A DNA stretch of 35,856 nucleotides from Pseudomonadota bacterium (GCA_002862545.1 PKDJ01000274.1:1-35856), one strand, 5' to 3'. Shown: positions 24,098-32,928, counted from the first letter of the stretch. Program-made: numbers and translations. Notes: a model not told the origin generated them from the sequence alone.

Positions 24098-25123
24098 ATG
24101 GTCCACATGCTCACGAGCTGGTTTCTCGCCCTGCCGGACAGCATGCTGCTCTGGCTCTCCGGACAGCCCCAGCTCACCGCGAGCGGCGGTCGAGAGATGG
24201 ATCCGGCCAATCAGCTGCTCCTGTCTCTGCTGCTCAAGCAGAAGGTGCTCTCTCTCGACGATTCGAAGTCGGTTCCCGAGCTGCGTACGTTGTGGGAAGG
24301 GCAGCTCAAGCCCTTCGAGAAGGCCTCGCTCGCGGGCGTCACGTGCCGGGACCTCTACGTCACCGGCGGCGACCAGAAGATTCGAGTGCGGGAGTTCACC
24401 CCCGAGAGCGCCGGCGAGGTCTCGCCAGCGCTGGTGTACCTGCACGGTGGCGGGTTCACGGTGTTCGACATCGAGACCTACCAAGGATTCTGCGAGTTCC
24501 TGGCGAAGGAGCTGAACATCAAGATCTACTCGGTCAGCTACCGACTGGCGCCCGAGCACCCTTACCCGGCGCCGCTGGATGACTGCTGCACGGCCTTCGA
24601 GTGGGTGGCGAGCCACGCCGGCGAGCTGGGTCTCGACCCGGAGCGCATCTCGATCGGTGGTGACAGCGCGGGCGGAAACATGTCCGCGGCACTCTGTCTG
24701 CGGCTCCGGGATGCCGGGTCTCACCAGCCGAGGGCGCAGCTGCTCATCTATCCCTCGACCGATCTTGCGAGCACCTTCCCCTCGATCGACGAGTTCGCCG
24801 AGGGCCAGATCATCACGCGCCGGCACCTCGAGTGGTTCCACAGCAACTACGTGTCGGACCCGGAGCAGATGAAGGAGTCCTATGCCTCACCCCTGCTCGC
24901 GCAGGATCACGCGGGCCTGCCGCCTGCAGTCATCATCACTGCGGGCTTCGACCCGCTCCGTGACGAGGCGCAGGCCTATGCTGAGGCTCTCGAGCGTGCG
25001 GGCGGCCAGTGCGAGCACAAGGAGATGTCGTCGCTCGGGCACGGCTTCATCGTAGCGGACGCCTCGAAGGCGGTGCGCGAGGCCAACCAGACCATCTGCT
25101 CGATGTTTGCCCGCGTGATGTGA
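24098..25123 (+). CDS. HSL-family esterase (alpha/beta hydrolase)
   Basis: This 341-residue carboxylesterase belongs to the hormone-sensitive-lipase family. It has the oxyanion motif HGGGF (His116-Gly), the nucleophile elbow GGDSAGGN (Ser190), Asp in GFDPLRDEAQAYAEAL and His in LGHGFI. SVSYRLAPEHPYPAPLDD is the usual connecting segment. Such enzymes hydrolyse short- to medium-chain esters. The N-terminal ~100 residues form the variable cap. The leading MVHMLTSWFLALPDSMLLWLSG is hydrophobic and could associate with the membrane. GGGGGA precedes the ATG. A 126-bp gap upstream means it may have its own promoter rather than belong to the tetR group. Confidence 0.9.
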   Translation: MVHMLTSWFLALPDSMLLWLSGQPQLTASGGREMDPANQLLLSLLLKQKVLSLDDSKSVPELRTLWEGQLKPFEKASLAGVTCRDLYVTGGDQKIRVREFTPESAGEVSPALVYLHGGGFTVFDIETYQGFCEFLAKELNIKIYSVSYRLAPEHPYPAPLDDCCTAFEWVASHAGELGLDPERISIGGDSAGGNMSAALCLRLRDAGSHQPRAQLLIYPSTDLASTFPSIDEFAEGQIITRRHLEWFHSNYVSDPEQMKESYASPLLAQDHAGLPPAVIITAGFDPLRDEAQAYAEALERAGGQCEHKEMSSLGHGFIVADASKAVREANQTICSMFARVM

Positions 25124-25136
25124 GCCGCGGCGGCTC
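25122..25136. terminator. GC hairpin between convergent genes
   Basis: GAGCC-GCGGC-GGCTC forms a 5-bp perfect stem in the 19-bp gap between two convergent genes, overlapping the esterase stop codon. There is no T tract, so it is only a weak bidirectional terminator candidate. Confidence 0.22.
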
Positions 25137-25142
25137 GGCCCG

Positions 25143-26051
25143 TCACGGCGCGAGACGGACCGCCTGGCTCGCATCGACAGCGGCATCGGTCAGGATCGCC
25201 GCGAGGAGCTCAGCGCCCTCCACGACCCGCGGTGCAGGCCGGGAGAAGAGCGCGTTGGCGTCCACCGCCCAGACCTGACCTGCCGTCACTGCACGCAGCG
25301 TCCTCGCCCGGGGGTGGGACGCGAGCAGGTTGGCCAGGTGCCGGCGGTTGGTCTCGAGGTCGAAGCCACAGGCGGCACCGATGAGGATGTCGGGATCGGC
25401 GTCTGCGATCTCGTCCCAAGAGAGTCGCCGGCTCGGGGTGCCAGGCTCGGCGAGCACGGCGATTCCTCCGGCGACCTCGACCTGCTCGGGCACCCAGTGA
25501 CCGGCGGACCAGGGGGGCTCGGGCCACTCGAGCATCAGCACACGGGGACGCGCTCCGCCTTGGCCTGACACACGCGCCCAGCGGCTCTGCAGGGAGGCCA
25601 CGAGAGCACGTGCCTGCTCCTCGGTGCCCGTCGCCTCACCGACGGCGAGGATGTCCGTGCAGATGCCGGCGAAGTCCATGCCCGAGAGCGACAGCACGGG
25701 GGCGGAGCAGGCGGCCTCGAGGCGGGCAAAGCTCAGGCTGTCCGAGACCGTCTCCGGGGTGACCGCGCAGACGGCGCACACACCCTGGGTCAGGATCAGA
25801 TCGGGCTTCAGCCGAGTCAGCAGCGCGCCGTCGACGGCGTACAGGGGACGACGCTCGAGGCTCGCTGCGGCCACGGCCGCGTCGATGGCGGCGGGACTCA
25901 GGCCGTGGGCGAGGATGCTCGACGTGAGCGTCGGCCGATCGCGGGCCGAGGCGGGGAAGTCGCACTCGTGGCTCACCCCGACGACCTGGTCCATGAGGCC
26001 CAGGCTGGCCGCGATCTCGGTTGCCGAGGGCAGGAGGCTGACGATTCGCAT
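25143..26051 (-). CDS. BtuF-like cobalamin-binding / helical-backbone metal-receptor protein
   Basis: The 302-residue protein has the start MRIVSLLPSATEI and GVSHECDFP. This is diagnostic of the cytosolic-looking branch of the BtuF/TroA-like substrate-binding family usually labelled cobalamin-binding protein. Also seen are LTQGVCAVCAVTPETV with a CxxC, VLMLEWPEPPWSAGHWVPEQVEVAGG and PDILIGAACGFDLETN. No signal peptide is visible and there are no ABC permease or ATPase genes beside it. It may therefore serve as an intracellular B12 or metallo-cofactor binder rather than a transporter subunit. The ribosome-binding site is weak. It lies 76 bp downstream of the DUF302 gene, same strand. Confidence 0.8.
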   Translation of the reverse strand: MRIVSLLPSATEIAASLGLMDQVVGVSHECDFPASARDRPTLTSSILAHGLSPAAIDAAVAAASLERRPLYAVDGALLTRLKPDLILTQGVCAVCAVTPETVSDSLSFARLEAACSAPVLSLSGMDFAGICTDILAVGEATGTEEQARALVASLQSRWARVSGQGGARPRVLMLEWPEPPWSAGHWVPEQVEVAGGIAVLAEPGTPSRRLSWDEIADADPDILIGAACGFDLETNRRHLANLLASHPRARTLRAVTAGQVWAVDANALFSRPAPRVVEGAELLAAILTDAAVDASQAVRLAP

Positions 26052-26127
26052 GGGTGTGGCCTATCGCAGCCTGCGGCGGCGTGGTCCACCAGCTGCCGCG
26101 CTGGGCATGCCCGTGGCGGACTTCAGC

Positions 26128-26544
26128 TCAGGCAGCCTGTAGGGCTCGGAGCAGCCGCTCGCGAACCTCGCAGGCGACGTCGTCGAGGTCGCCATTGCCG
26201 GCGACCGAGAGCATGAGGATGGGGTCGATGGCTGAGACCGTGCAGCCCCCGTCGTCATCGGCGGCTACGACCACGTTGCACGGCATGAGCAGGCCGATCC
26301 CGGGCTCCTCGGAGAGGGCCTGCAGCGCGAAGGGCGGCGCGCAGGCTCCCAGGATCAGGTAGGGCCGGGTGTCCACATCGAGCTTGGTCTTCAGGGTGGA
26401 CTGCACGTCGATCTCGGTCAGGACGCCGAAGCCCTCAGCCTTCAGGGCCGCTCGCACGCGCTCGCTGGCCGTGCTCACGTCGACACCGGACAGGTGGCGG
26501 TGCAGGCCGTAAGGGACTTCCGGGATGGACGGAATCGGACTCAT
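26128..26544 (-). CDS. DUF302-family protein
   Basis: A 138-residue protein preceded by GAGGAGG. It matches DUF302: an alpha/beta start VDVSTASERVRAALKAEGFGVLTEIDVQSTLKTKLD, then PYLILGACAPPFALQALSEEPGIGLLMPCNVVVAAD and a closing acidic helix. DUF302 proteins are small and often linked to redox or metal genes, but no function is established that I can cite. The partner may be the BtuF-like gene downstream on the same strand. There is no signal peptide. Confidence 0.9.
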   Translation of the reverse strand: MSPIPSIPEVPYGLHRHLSGVDVSTASERVRAALKAEGFGVLTEIDVQSTLKTKLDVDTRPYLILGACAPPFALQALSEEPGIGLLMPCNVVVAADDDGGCTVSAIDPILMLSVAGNGDLDDVACEVRERLLRALQAA

Positions 26545-26957
26545 GAGGCCTCCTCGGAGAGTCAGAGCTTAACGTCGTCTACGGGGTCGACCTCCTACGG
26601 ATTCCGGGTCCTGGACGATGGGGCTGCGAGGGGCTTCCGAGCGTGAGTGCCGGTGCGCATCGTGGCCACGAGAGGCCGCATCGGGTGTGCGGCGTCGGGG
26701 GCGCATGGGTGTCGGCATGCGTGCAGCCTGGGTCTAATTCGTGCCATTTGCGCCACCTCGGGTCCCGCCGTTCTTGAGCGGGGGCCGCGACACAAATAGT
26801 TGTCGATTGGCAATATATAGAGGTCCGCGGCGCGTTGAGGGCGAGGTCTGTCCTCCTGTACATCTCGCCGGGGTGTCGCTGCTTGTTCGGCGCTCGGTTG
26901 GGGCACTAGGGTGCTTCGCGTTGGAACACCTCACTCCGGCCACCCTTGGAGACGCCC
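26545..26957. other. Intergenic region, AT-richer than surroundings in part
   Basis: A ~410-bp divergent gap. It holds the ribosome site of the DUF302 gene at its left end and GGAG at its right end for the large lipoprotein gene. In the middle (about 26795-26825) a short AT-rich patch, ending CAATATATAGAGG, stands out in GC-rich DNA. It looks like a -10 region, but I find no matching -35. Short open frames here do not have gene-like start signals. It is probably a promoter region for one or both flanking genes. Confidence 0.4.
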
Positions 26958-28928
26958 ATGCGTGCGCTCGTTATCCTCTCCCTCGCCCCTCTCGCGTCCT
27001 GCAATATCCTTCAAGGAGCGTACGAGGGTGATGGCTTTGGCGTGCTGCCTCCTCCGATGCCGGGTGACGAGGTGCCGTGTGGCGAGGCGGATGACGCCGA
27101 CTGTGATGGGGACGGTGTGGTCCGCGCGGTCGACTGCGACGATCGAGATCCCGACCTCGGGGCTCTGCTCTACGCGAACGGGCTGGACTTCGACGACAAC
27201 TTCTACGACCCGCCCGAGCCGCTCGGCATGGACTGGACCTACAGCGGCCAGTCCATCTACGCGACCAGCGGCGGACAGGAAGCCCTGCTCGGCGAGGGCG
27301 TACACTGGCGTGACTACGTGGTCCTCGCCGACGTGCGCTCCCGAGGGACCGAGTCCAGCTGCTCGACCTGCAGCACCCTGTACCGTCTCTCCGACCACCC
27401 GGATGGCGTCTTGGCTGCGCCCGACTACGGGCTGCGTCTCGATTCGCTGTTCGAGGGTCTACCGGGAGCGACCGACGCGGGCATCACCTTCTCCTTCGAC
27501 ACGAAGGACGCCATGGTGTGGGCCCGGCACGACGTAGCCAACAACACCCTTCGGATCTTCGGCACGGTCTACGGAGGCGAAGACGTAGAGTCGGCCTACG
27601 GATTCGGGGAGGGTCACTACCAGATCTACATGGTCTACAACGCCAACGTGAGCGGCAACCCCGACGATGGCTGGACGGCCGGCATCGGTGAGGGCGAGCT
27701 GATGAACCAGGGCTGGATCCGCAGCCTCGACAACCCCGACACGATGGGCATGCAGTGGTCGATCTACGACTACAGCAGCAGTGGTCCCAGCTTCTCCATG
27801 CTGCCCGACGGCCACCGCCTCGACGACGATGAGGTCACTTGGGTCGGGCGCGGAGCACTCGAGCCCGAGCCGAGTCGCGATGCGCGCGATGCGGTACGGG
27901 ACTTCCTGTTCATCGCGGACCCCCTCAACTGTGCAGATCGCACCTACACCGCCAAGGCTCACGAGGACGGGCATGCCTTCTGGTTCGTCGGTCTGTACGA
28001 CGATGGGGAGGCCATCACGCGGCTCGACCTCTCGGAGGATGCGGTGTTTCGTGTCGATGAGCACGCAGGCACTGCGACGCTGGCTGGAACCGCGACGGTC
28101 TACGAGGGCCCTGGTCTTGGTGACGCCTACGCGGCAGAGCTGTCCTGGACGCTTCGCGGCGTTGGCCCCGAGTATGGTGGACCGAAGATCGAGCGCCCCG
28201 CCATCCAGCCGGAGTGGCTCTCGGACCAGTGGGAGTACTACGATCTCGTCGAGGGCTCGCTGCTCGCAGCCGACGGGTCTGAGGTGGTGCTGGCTCAGAT
28301 GCCAGCCGATGGGAGCTACCCCTTCCAGGTCGGCGATTCCGCTAACAACAAGGATGTCAAATACGGCGGGTCGACCTGGTTTACCTTCGAGCGCATGGAT
28401 GAGCATGGCGCTCTGGTCACGACGGGCCATGGCGATCTCAACGCGACGTTTGACGATCGAGAGCCCGTCTGTACCGGCCGCTGGCGGGCAGGCTTGCTCG
28501 CCCGCGCGGCGCTCGACGACGTGCCCGACGAGGGCTTCATTGGCTACCGGTGCGCCCTCGCCCGTAACAGTGCCTCGGACTGTTTTGCCGAGGGGCACTT
28601 CCTTCAGATCGCGGCGTTCACCGACGACGAGGAGGATGACCTGTCCTCTGAGTGTGGTGAGACCTGTGACAATCCGAGCTTCGACCAGCTCGCTCGTGTC
28701 GATCACGACGGGGGACTCGACCTCTCTGCCGGTGACGTGGCTGCGATGCGCTTCTATGTCCTCGGCACAGACCTGGTCTGCACGGCCGAAGACGACGACG
28801 GCAACCGAGTCGTCGCGCGTGCCACGGATGCTCGCTACACGGAGGGTCCAAATGGCTTCTCGACCCTCAACATGTTTGGTGACTTCGACGATGTTCGGGT
28901 CTGTGAGGCGCTCGGGCTGCCAGACTGA
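26958..28928 (+). CDS. Large lipoprotein of unknown function with one MopE-like motif
   Basis: The ATG at 26958, seven bases after GGAG, gives a leader ending LAPLASCN and a 656-residue protein. Residues ~35-65 contain a single MopE-like metal motif, DADCDGDGVVRAVDCDDRDPDLG. The rest is mostly beta and unrecognised. It has a SSCSTCS cluster, a central GFGEGHYQIYMVYNANVSGN, WFVGLYDDGEAITRLDLSEDAVFRVDE, and three later Cys-containing stretches (EPVCTGRW, SDCFAEGHFLQ, SECGETCDNPSF). It is probably an outer-surface protein with disulfides. It is related in style to the repeat protein at 17339-19369 but lacks its ladder. Confidence 0.8.
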   Translation: MRALVILSLAPLASCNILQGAYEGDGFGVLPPPMPGDEVPCGEADDADCDGDGVVRAVDCDDRDPDLGALLYANGLDFDDNFYDPPEPLGMDWTYSGQSIYATSGGQEALLGEGVHWRDYVVLADVRSRGTESSCSTCSTLYRLSDHPDGVLAAPDYGLRLDSLFEGLPGATDAGITFSFDTKDAMVWARHDVANNTLRIFGTVYGGEDVESAYGFGEGHYQIYMVYNANVSGNPDDGWTAGIGEGELMNQGWIRSLDNPDTMGMQWSIYDYSSSGPSFSMLPDGHRLDDDEVTWVGRGALEPEPSRDARDAVRDFLFIADPLNCADRTYTAKAHEDGHAFWFVGLYDDGEAITRLDLSEDAVFRVDEHAGTATLAGTATVYEGPGLGDAYAAELSWTLRGVGPEYGGPKIERPAIQPEWLSDQWEYYDLVEGSLLAADGSEVVLAQMPADGSYPFQVGDSANNKDVKYGGSTWFTFERMDEHGALVTTGHGDLNATFDDREPVCTGRWRAGLLARAALDDVPDEGFIGYRCALARNSASDCFAEGHFLQIAAFTDDEEDDLSSECGETCDNPSFDQLARVDHDGGLDLSAGDVAAMRFYVLGTDLVCTAEDDDGNRVVARATDARYTEGPNGFSTLNMFGDFDDVRVCEALGLPD

Positions 28929-28991
28929 CGCCACCAGGGTCTCCGCCGGTGACACAGAGAGCCTACTCCTGGTCAGGTGGAGGGGGGCTTC

Positions 28992-30002
28992 GTGAGCGTG
29001 TTGGGCCTGTGGGGTCTCGTGCACGTCGCCTGGGCTGGACCGCTCGAGCAGGCGCTCGCAGAGCGTCCGGGTGTCGTCGCGGTGGTGGTCGAGCAGCAGG
29101 GAGAGGTGGTCACCCACCGACAGCTTCGCGAGGGATCGCATCGGCACCGCCAGCCCGGGGCCGACCCGACGCTGCACGACGTGCGCTCCGTCGGGAAGTC
29201 CATCACCGCACTCGCGGTCCTCTCGGCGGTGGCTGACGGGCATCTGTCGGGGATCGAGGTGCGCCTCGGTGCGATCCTGCCCGACGCCGCGGAGGGGCCC
29301 CATGCAGGCACGCGACTGCTCGACCTGCTCACGATGTCGTCGACCCTGGACTGCGACGACTGGCAGGGACGTCGCTCGCCGGGGTTCGAGGAGCGGATGT
29401 ACCGGCGGCGTAGCTGGCGCTCCTTCGTGCTGCGTCTGCCGGCACGCCGCGTCGCGCTGGACGAGCGAGGCCTGGCTCCGTTCAGCTACTGCACGGCCGG
29501 CGTCTTCCTGCTCGGACAAGTGGTCGAGGAGGCCGTGGGAGAGCCGTTCGATGCCTACGTCCAGCGTCGCCTGCTCGACCCGCTCGGCATCGAGGCAGTG
29601 CAGTGGACGCGCTCCCGGAGCGCAGAGGTCCAGGCGGGCGGACAGCTCGAGCTGCGCGCCGTGGATCTCGCCAAGCTGGGTCGCCTCGCCCTCGACGACG
29701 GGCGGTGGCACGGGCAGCAGCTGATCCCCGAGGCCTTGGTGTCCGAGATGCTCCAGCCCTGGCGCACCCTTGGTCCCGGAACCCGCTACGGACAGCTCTG
29801 GTGGGGGCTGACCATCGGCTCTCCAGCCGGCCCCGAGGAGGTGTGGGCGATGACCGGCAATGGCGGCAACCTCGTGCTTCTGTCGCGTCGCGCGGATGCC
29901 GTCGTGGTCGTGCAGGCGGACGACTACGGGCAGGGGGATGCGGTGCAGCGCTCGGTGGATCTGGCTGCCGCGGTCCTCGCGGGCCTCCCCGACGCGCCCT
30001 GA
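28992..30002 (+). CDS. Beta-lactamase-fold serine hydrolase, exported
   Basis: The 336-residue protein belongs to the class C beta-lactamase / DD-peptidase / esterase-B superfamily. The GTG at 28992 lies behind GGAGGGGGG, and the start VSVLGLWGLVHVAWA is a signal-peptidase I leader. SVGKS gives the SxxK nucleophile (Ser66, Lys69). The YxN motif is altered to YCT (Tyr166-Cys-Thr168) in FSYCTAGVFLLGQVVEE, and the C-terminal box reads TGNGG. The altered YxN suggests an esterase or peptidase rather than an antibiotic-resistance enzyme. The gene begins 63 bp after the large lipoprotein gene. Confidence 0.85.
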   Translation: MSVLGLWGLVHVAWAGPLEQALAERPGVVAVVVEQQGEVVTHRQLREGSHRHRQPGADPTLHDVRSVGKSITALAVLSAVADGHLSGIEVRLGAILPDAAEGPHAGTRLLDLLTMSSTLDCDDWQGRRSPGFEERMYRRRSWRSFVLRLPARRVALDERGLAPFSYCTAGVFLLGQVVEEAVGEPFDAYVQRRLLDPLGIEAVQWTRSRSAEVQAGGQLELRAVDLAKLGRLALDDGRWHGQQLIPEALVSEMLQPWRTLGPGTRYGQLWWGLTIGSPAGPEEVWAMTGNGGNLVLLSRRADAVVVVQADDYGQGDAVQRSVDLAAAVLAGLPDAP

Positions 30003-30009
30003 CGACGGC

Positions 30010-30801
30010 TCAGAGGTTCTCGTCGATCCACAGATCGAGGTCCTCGGCGTCCTTCTTCCAGTTCTTGATCAGCTGGTTGGCGGCTGTCTTGGAGGCGTCA
30101 CCGGTGGACATCTGCATGGTCAGCCAGCTGGCATGGACCCGGCGCGTTCCGCCTGCCATCGGGAAGTTGGCCCCGATGTAGTACTGGTCGTCGATCACCA
30201 GGTTGAGCTTGGTTCCGGTAGAAGGAGCGGTGAGCCACCATCGCTGGAGGAAGACCCAGCCGTCGTCTTCGGTCTCGACCCAGCGGAACTGGATGCGGCG
30301 GTCGGCCTCGACCTCGCCCAGGAGCCCCCAGTCCGCCAGAGAGTAGACCGTGCCCTCGGCCCAGAGGCAGTCGCGCTCCACGATGCAGCCCTTGCCCTCC
30401 TCGAACTCACGCTCGTAGACCGGGTACACGTCGGGCATGATCCGGGCGAAGGAGTACTGGGTGAGCGACTCCATGAGCACCTTGCTCTTGTGGGCGCTCT
30501 CGGTGGCGATGCTCACGCCCTCGACGCCGTCGACGCTGTGCTTGTGCCCCTCGAGGCCCTGAATGGCCGACTTGGGTGGGCTGGCGATGCTCATGCCCTC
30601 CTCGGCGGAGGCCAGGTTCTCGCCCTTCAGCCAGCCCGAGAGGTTGCTCAGGCCGGCCTCCAGCTCTGCGGGATCTTCGTCTTCGAAGTGCTCGAAGAGG
30701 AAGGCGACGAGGTCCTGGTACTCCTCGGGTGCCTCGGGTGGACGGCAGGCGCCCAGGACGAGAGCTAGGCCGAGCAGGACGGGTGCAGGGGAGCGATGCA
30801 T
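30010..30801 (-). CDS. Lipoprotein of unknown function
   Basis: Unrecognised family. The start at 30801 gives a leader ending LGLALVLGAC and a 263-residue protein. GAGAGG lies upstream. A helical acidic region follows the lipid site (EYQDLVAFLFEHFEDEDPAELEAGLSNL). A mixed alpha/beta portion has two cysteines four residues apart (GCIVERDCLW), then aromatic strands (WVFLQRWWLTAP, DQYYIGANFPMAGGTRRVHASWLTMQM) and a basic helical tail. The late half resembles a START- or Bet v-like ligand-binding fold only loosely, and I would not assign it. The gene converges on the serine hydrolase, with 7 bp between them. Confidence 0.7.
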   Translation of the reverse strand: MHRSPAPVLLGLALVLGACRPPEAPEEYQDLVAFLFEHFEDEDPAELEAGLSNLSGWLKGENLASAEEGMSIASPPKSAIQGLEGHKHSVDGVEGVSIATESAHKSKVLMESLTQYSFARIMPDVYPVYEREFEEGKGCIVERDCLWAEGTVYSLADWGLLGEVEADRRIQFRWVETEDDGWVFLQRWWLTAPSTGTKLNLVIDDQYYIGANFPMAGGTRRVHASWLTMQMSTGDASKTAANQLIKNWKKDAEDLDLWIDENL

Positions 30802-30903
30802 GGAGGCCTCTCGAGCCCTACGAGGGCCTGGCGAGTGGGGTGCCTGGGAAGAGAATACCGGCTCTGCCCGGGCTCGCAACTGTGGGGCGGGCACGGGCGA
30901 CGG

Positions 30904-31881
30904 TCAGCCGCGTGCGATGGAGGCGAGGATCCGCCTCGGTCCGGAGAAGGGGCGCCGGGAGTGCATGACGAGGGCGTTGTCGAGGATCAGCACATCCCCA
31001 GGCTGCCAGGTGAAGGCGACGCACTCCTCCTGCATGGCCTGGGCCGTCGCCAGCAGGGCCTCGCCATCGACCGGGCTGTGGTCGCCGCAGCGCACGGCCC
31101 GCGTGGGGTCGTTGCGGCTGTCGACCCAGCCCGTGTAGGCGGCCACCACGGAGTTGAAGAAGGTCTTCTTGCCGGTGCGGGCATCGGTGCGGATGGCCGG
31201 TAGGGCGCGGGTCACGGTGTGCAGGTCGCCGCTCGGCAGCCACTCCCACTCCATGCCCATCTCCTGCATGCGGGCCTCGGCCTCCTCCCGGCTGTCGGTC
31301 TGGAAGGTGGAGCGCCAGGAGCGGCCGATGGCGGACGAGTCGTCGTCTTGGTCGGGCATCACGCGCACGTAGCGGGCGCCGAGGGATTCCAGCTTGTCGG
31401 CGAAGTCGGGCGAGATGTCGCGAAAGCGCTCGTAGACACGATGCGAGAGGACGATGGGGGTCTCGCCACCCTGCGCGGGCGCCACGTCGCAGAAGAACAG
31501 CACGTAAGCCGGCGGACTGGGGACCTGGGACATCTCGTGGTGGAAGGGAATCGGCTCGGAGGGTGGTGACTCGTTGGTCGTGAGCACCCGGCCCTCGTGG
31601 ACGTCGCTGCGGGGGGCGGCACCGCCGATGTAGGGCATGCCGAGGAAGCCTGCGGCCTGGACCATCGCGTCGAAGTCGGTCGCGCCGCCGAAGGGGAAGC
31701 CCCGCAGCAGGATGGCGCCGGACTCCAGCAGCTGCGTGCGGAGCGCGTCACCGTTGGCCTGCAGCCAGGCGAGGCTCTGCTCCAGGTCGGCGCCGGGCTG
31801 GGCTGGAGAGACCACCCGAGGGAAGTCGACGCCGCCGACCTGGCGCTGCTCGGGGATGCTCACGCTCTGTACATTCATCAT
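30904..31881 (-). CDS. TauD/TfdA-type 2-oxoglutarate-dependent dioxygenase
   Basis: The 325-residue enzyme has the facial triad His114-x-Glu116 in PFHHEMSQVPSPP and distal His307 in DNALVMHSRR, with Arg316/317 for 2-oxoglutarate. The HxE form is like clavaminate synthase and SyrP relatives rather than the HxD of TauD itself. It should oxidise a small molecule in the cytoplasm, with succinate and CO2 as co-products. The ATG at 31881 overlaps the stop of the aldo/keto reductase gene, so the two are probably co-translated. With a GH31 gene divergent, oxidative removal of a substituent from a sugar is one possible role (see findings). Confidence 0.85.
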   Translation of the reverse strand: MMNVQSVSIPEQRQVGGVDFPRVVSPAQPGADLEQSLAWLQANGDALRTQLLESGAILLRGFPFGGATDFDAMVQAAGFLGMPYIGGAAPRSDVHEGRVLTTNESPPSEPIPFHHEMSQVPSPPAYVLFFCDVAPAQGGETPIVLSHRVYERFRDISPDFADKLESLGARYVRVMPDQDDDSSAIGRSWRSTFQTDSREEAEARMQEMGMEWEWLPSGDLHTVTRALPAIRTDARTGKKTFFNSVVAAYTGWVDSRNDPTRAVRCGDHSPVDGEALLATAQAMQEECVAFTWQPGDVLILDNALVMHSRRPFSGPRRILASIARG

Positions 31882-32807
31882 GGGAGCGGCTCCCCCTGAG
31901 CGGCGACGAGGATGGCGTTCCAGGTGGCCCGGTCGAGGGTGACATCGAAGGCCTGGACGCTGCTGCGGATGCGCTCGAGCCTCTGGGTGCCGAGGATCGG
32001 GATGACCCCGGCGGGGTGGGCGAGGAGCCAGGCCAGGGCGACAGCCGTGCGGGACACACCCTGGGCCTCGGCGACGCCATCGAGGACCGTCAGGAGGTCG
32101 GCGAGGCGCTGGCCCTCGGCGCTCTGGGCAGCGTCGGCCACGCTCATGCCCATGCGACCACCGGCGATGGGACTCCAGGCGAGCGGGGTGACGCCGAGCT
32201 CGAGGCACTGGTCGAGCACACCATCGCGGAGCGGCGCGTGGTGCCAGCAGGAGAACTGTGGCTGGTGCGTGGCGATCGGGAAGGGCAGGTGCGCCTGCAG
32301 GGCCCGGAACTGGCTGGGCGTGTAGTTGGAGACGCCCACGTGGCGGATCTTGCCCTCGTCGCGCAGGGCCGTGAGGACCTCGGCGATGCGGGCGGGATGT
32401 CCGAGGAAGTCCGGGCGGTGGATCTGGTAGAGGTCGATGGTGTCGACCTGCAGCCGGCGAAGGGAGTCCTCGCAGGCCTGACGGAGCCACGCAGGGCTGG
32501 AGTCGTAGGGGCGTCCCAGCACGATGCCGCCCTTGGAGGCGATGATCATGCGGTCGCGGAGGTGGGGTGCCTCGGCAAGCACCTTGCCGAAGAGGGCCTC
32601 GGCATCTCCAAAGCTCCCGCCGCCATCCACCCCGTAGATGTCGGCGTGATCGAAGAGATCGATGCCCGCCTCGAGCGCTGTCTCGACCTTCGCGCGGGCC
32701 TCGGCGACCGAGGTTCCGCCGAATCGCCAGAGCCCATAGGCGAGGGGGAAGGCAGAGAGTCCGCTCTTTCCGAGAGGTCGGGGGGAGCGGTCGATGTGGA
32801 GGGACAT
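31878..32807 (-). CDS. Aldo/keto reductase
   Basis: NAD(P)H-dependent oxidoreductase of the AKR superfamily, 309 residues. The tetrad is visible: Asp53 and Tyr58 in LFDHADIYG, Lys92 in IIASKGG and His130 in LYQIHRPDF. GVSNYTPSQF and PLAWSPIAGGRMG are typical of the YdhF-like branch. It reduces carbonyls of sugars or related small molecules in the cytoplasm. It is transcribed just ahead of the dioxygenase (overlapping ATGA) and divergent from the GH31 glycosidase. The likely sugar-aldehyde substrate is inferred only from that context. GGAG lies eight bases from the ATG. Confidence 0.9.
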   Translation of the reverse strand: MSLHIDRSPRPLGKSGLSAFPLAYGLWRFGGTSVAEARAKVETALEAGIDLFDHADIYGVDGGGSFGDAEALFGKVLAEAPHLRDRMIIASKGGIVLGRPYDSSPAWLRQACEDSLRRLQVDTIDLYQIHRPDFLGHPARIAEVLTALRDEGKIRHVGVSNYTPSQFRALQAHLPFPIATHQPQFSCWHHAPLRDGVLDQCLELGVTPLAWSPIAGGRMGMSVADAAQSAEGQRLADLLTVLDGVAEAQGVSRTAVALAWLLAHPAGVIPILGTQRLERIRSSVQAFDVTLDRATWNAILVAAQGEPLP

Positions 32808-32824
32808 GCCAGAGTCTCCAGATG

Positions 32825-32852
32825 CTGCAAATAATCTACCGACGAGTATATT
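32825..32852 (+). promoter_or_regulatory. Weak promoter candidate upstream of the GH31 gene
   Basis: CTGCAA (32825-32830) and TATATT (32847-32852) are 16 bp apart in an AT-rich patch of the 121-bp divergent gap. The -10 is good and the -35 poor. The patch could also serve the minus-strand genes. No paired operator is obvious. Confidence 0.25.
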
Positions 32853-32928
32853 ATGGTTCGTCAGCGCTGGCCACGGGGGGATCTTCTGATGATCGCCACC
32901 TGCATGCCGTCGCCTTAGTGGGGGCCGA

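Noticed and set aside
26813..26820. TATATA-like -10 in the AT-rich patch
   Set aside because: No plausible -35 lies 15-19 bp upstream on either strand, so it is not listed as a promoter.
26741..27031. A 96-codon plus-strand frame in the gap before the large lipoprotein gene
   Set aside because: It has no ribosome site, overlaps the true leader of that gene in another frame, and shows no protein features.
27459..29711. Very long open frame on the minus strand across the large lipoprotein and hydrolase genes
   Set aside because: It is antisense to two genes with clear leaders and motifs. Its composition is low-complexity Arg/Val/Gly, typical of an antisense frame in GC-rich DNA.
28992..30002. 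Annotation as an antibiotic-resistance beta-lactamase
   Set aside because: The YxN motif is not conserved, and the superfamily includes many esterases and peptidases, so resistance is not supported.
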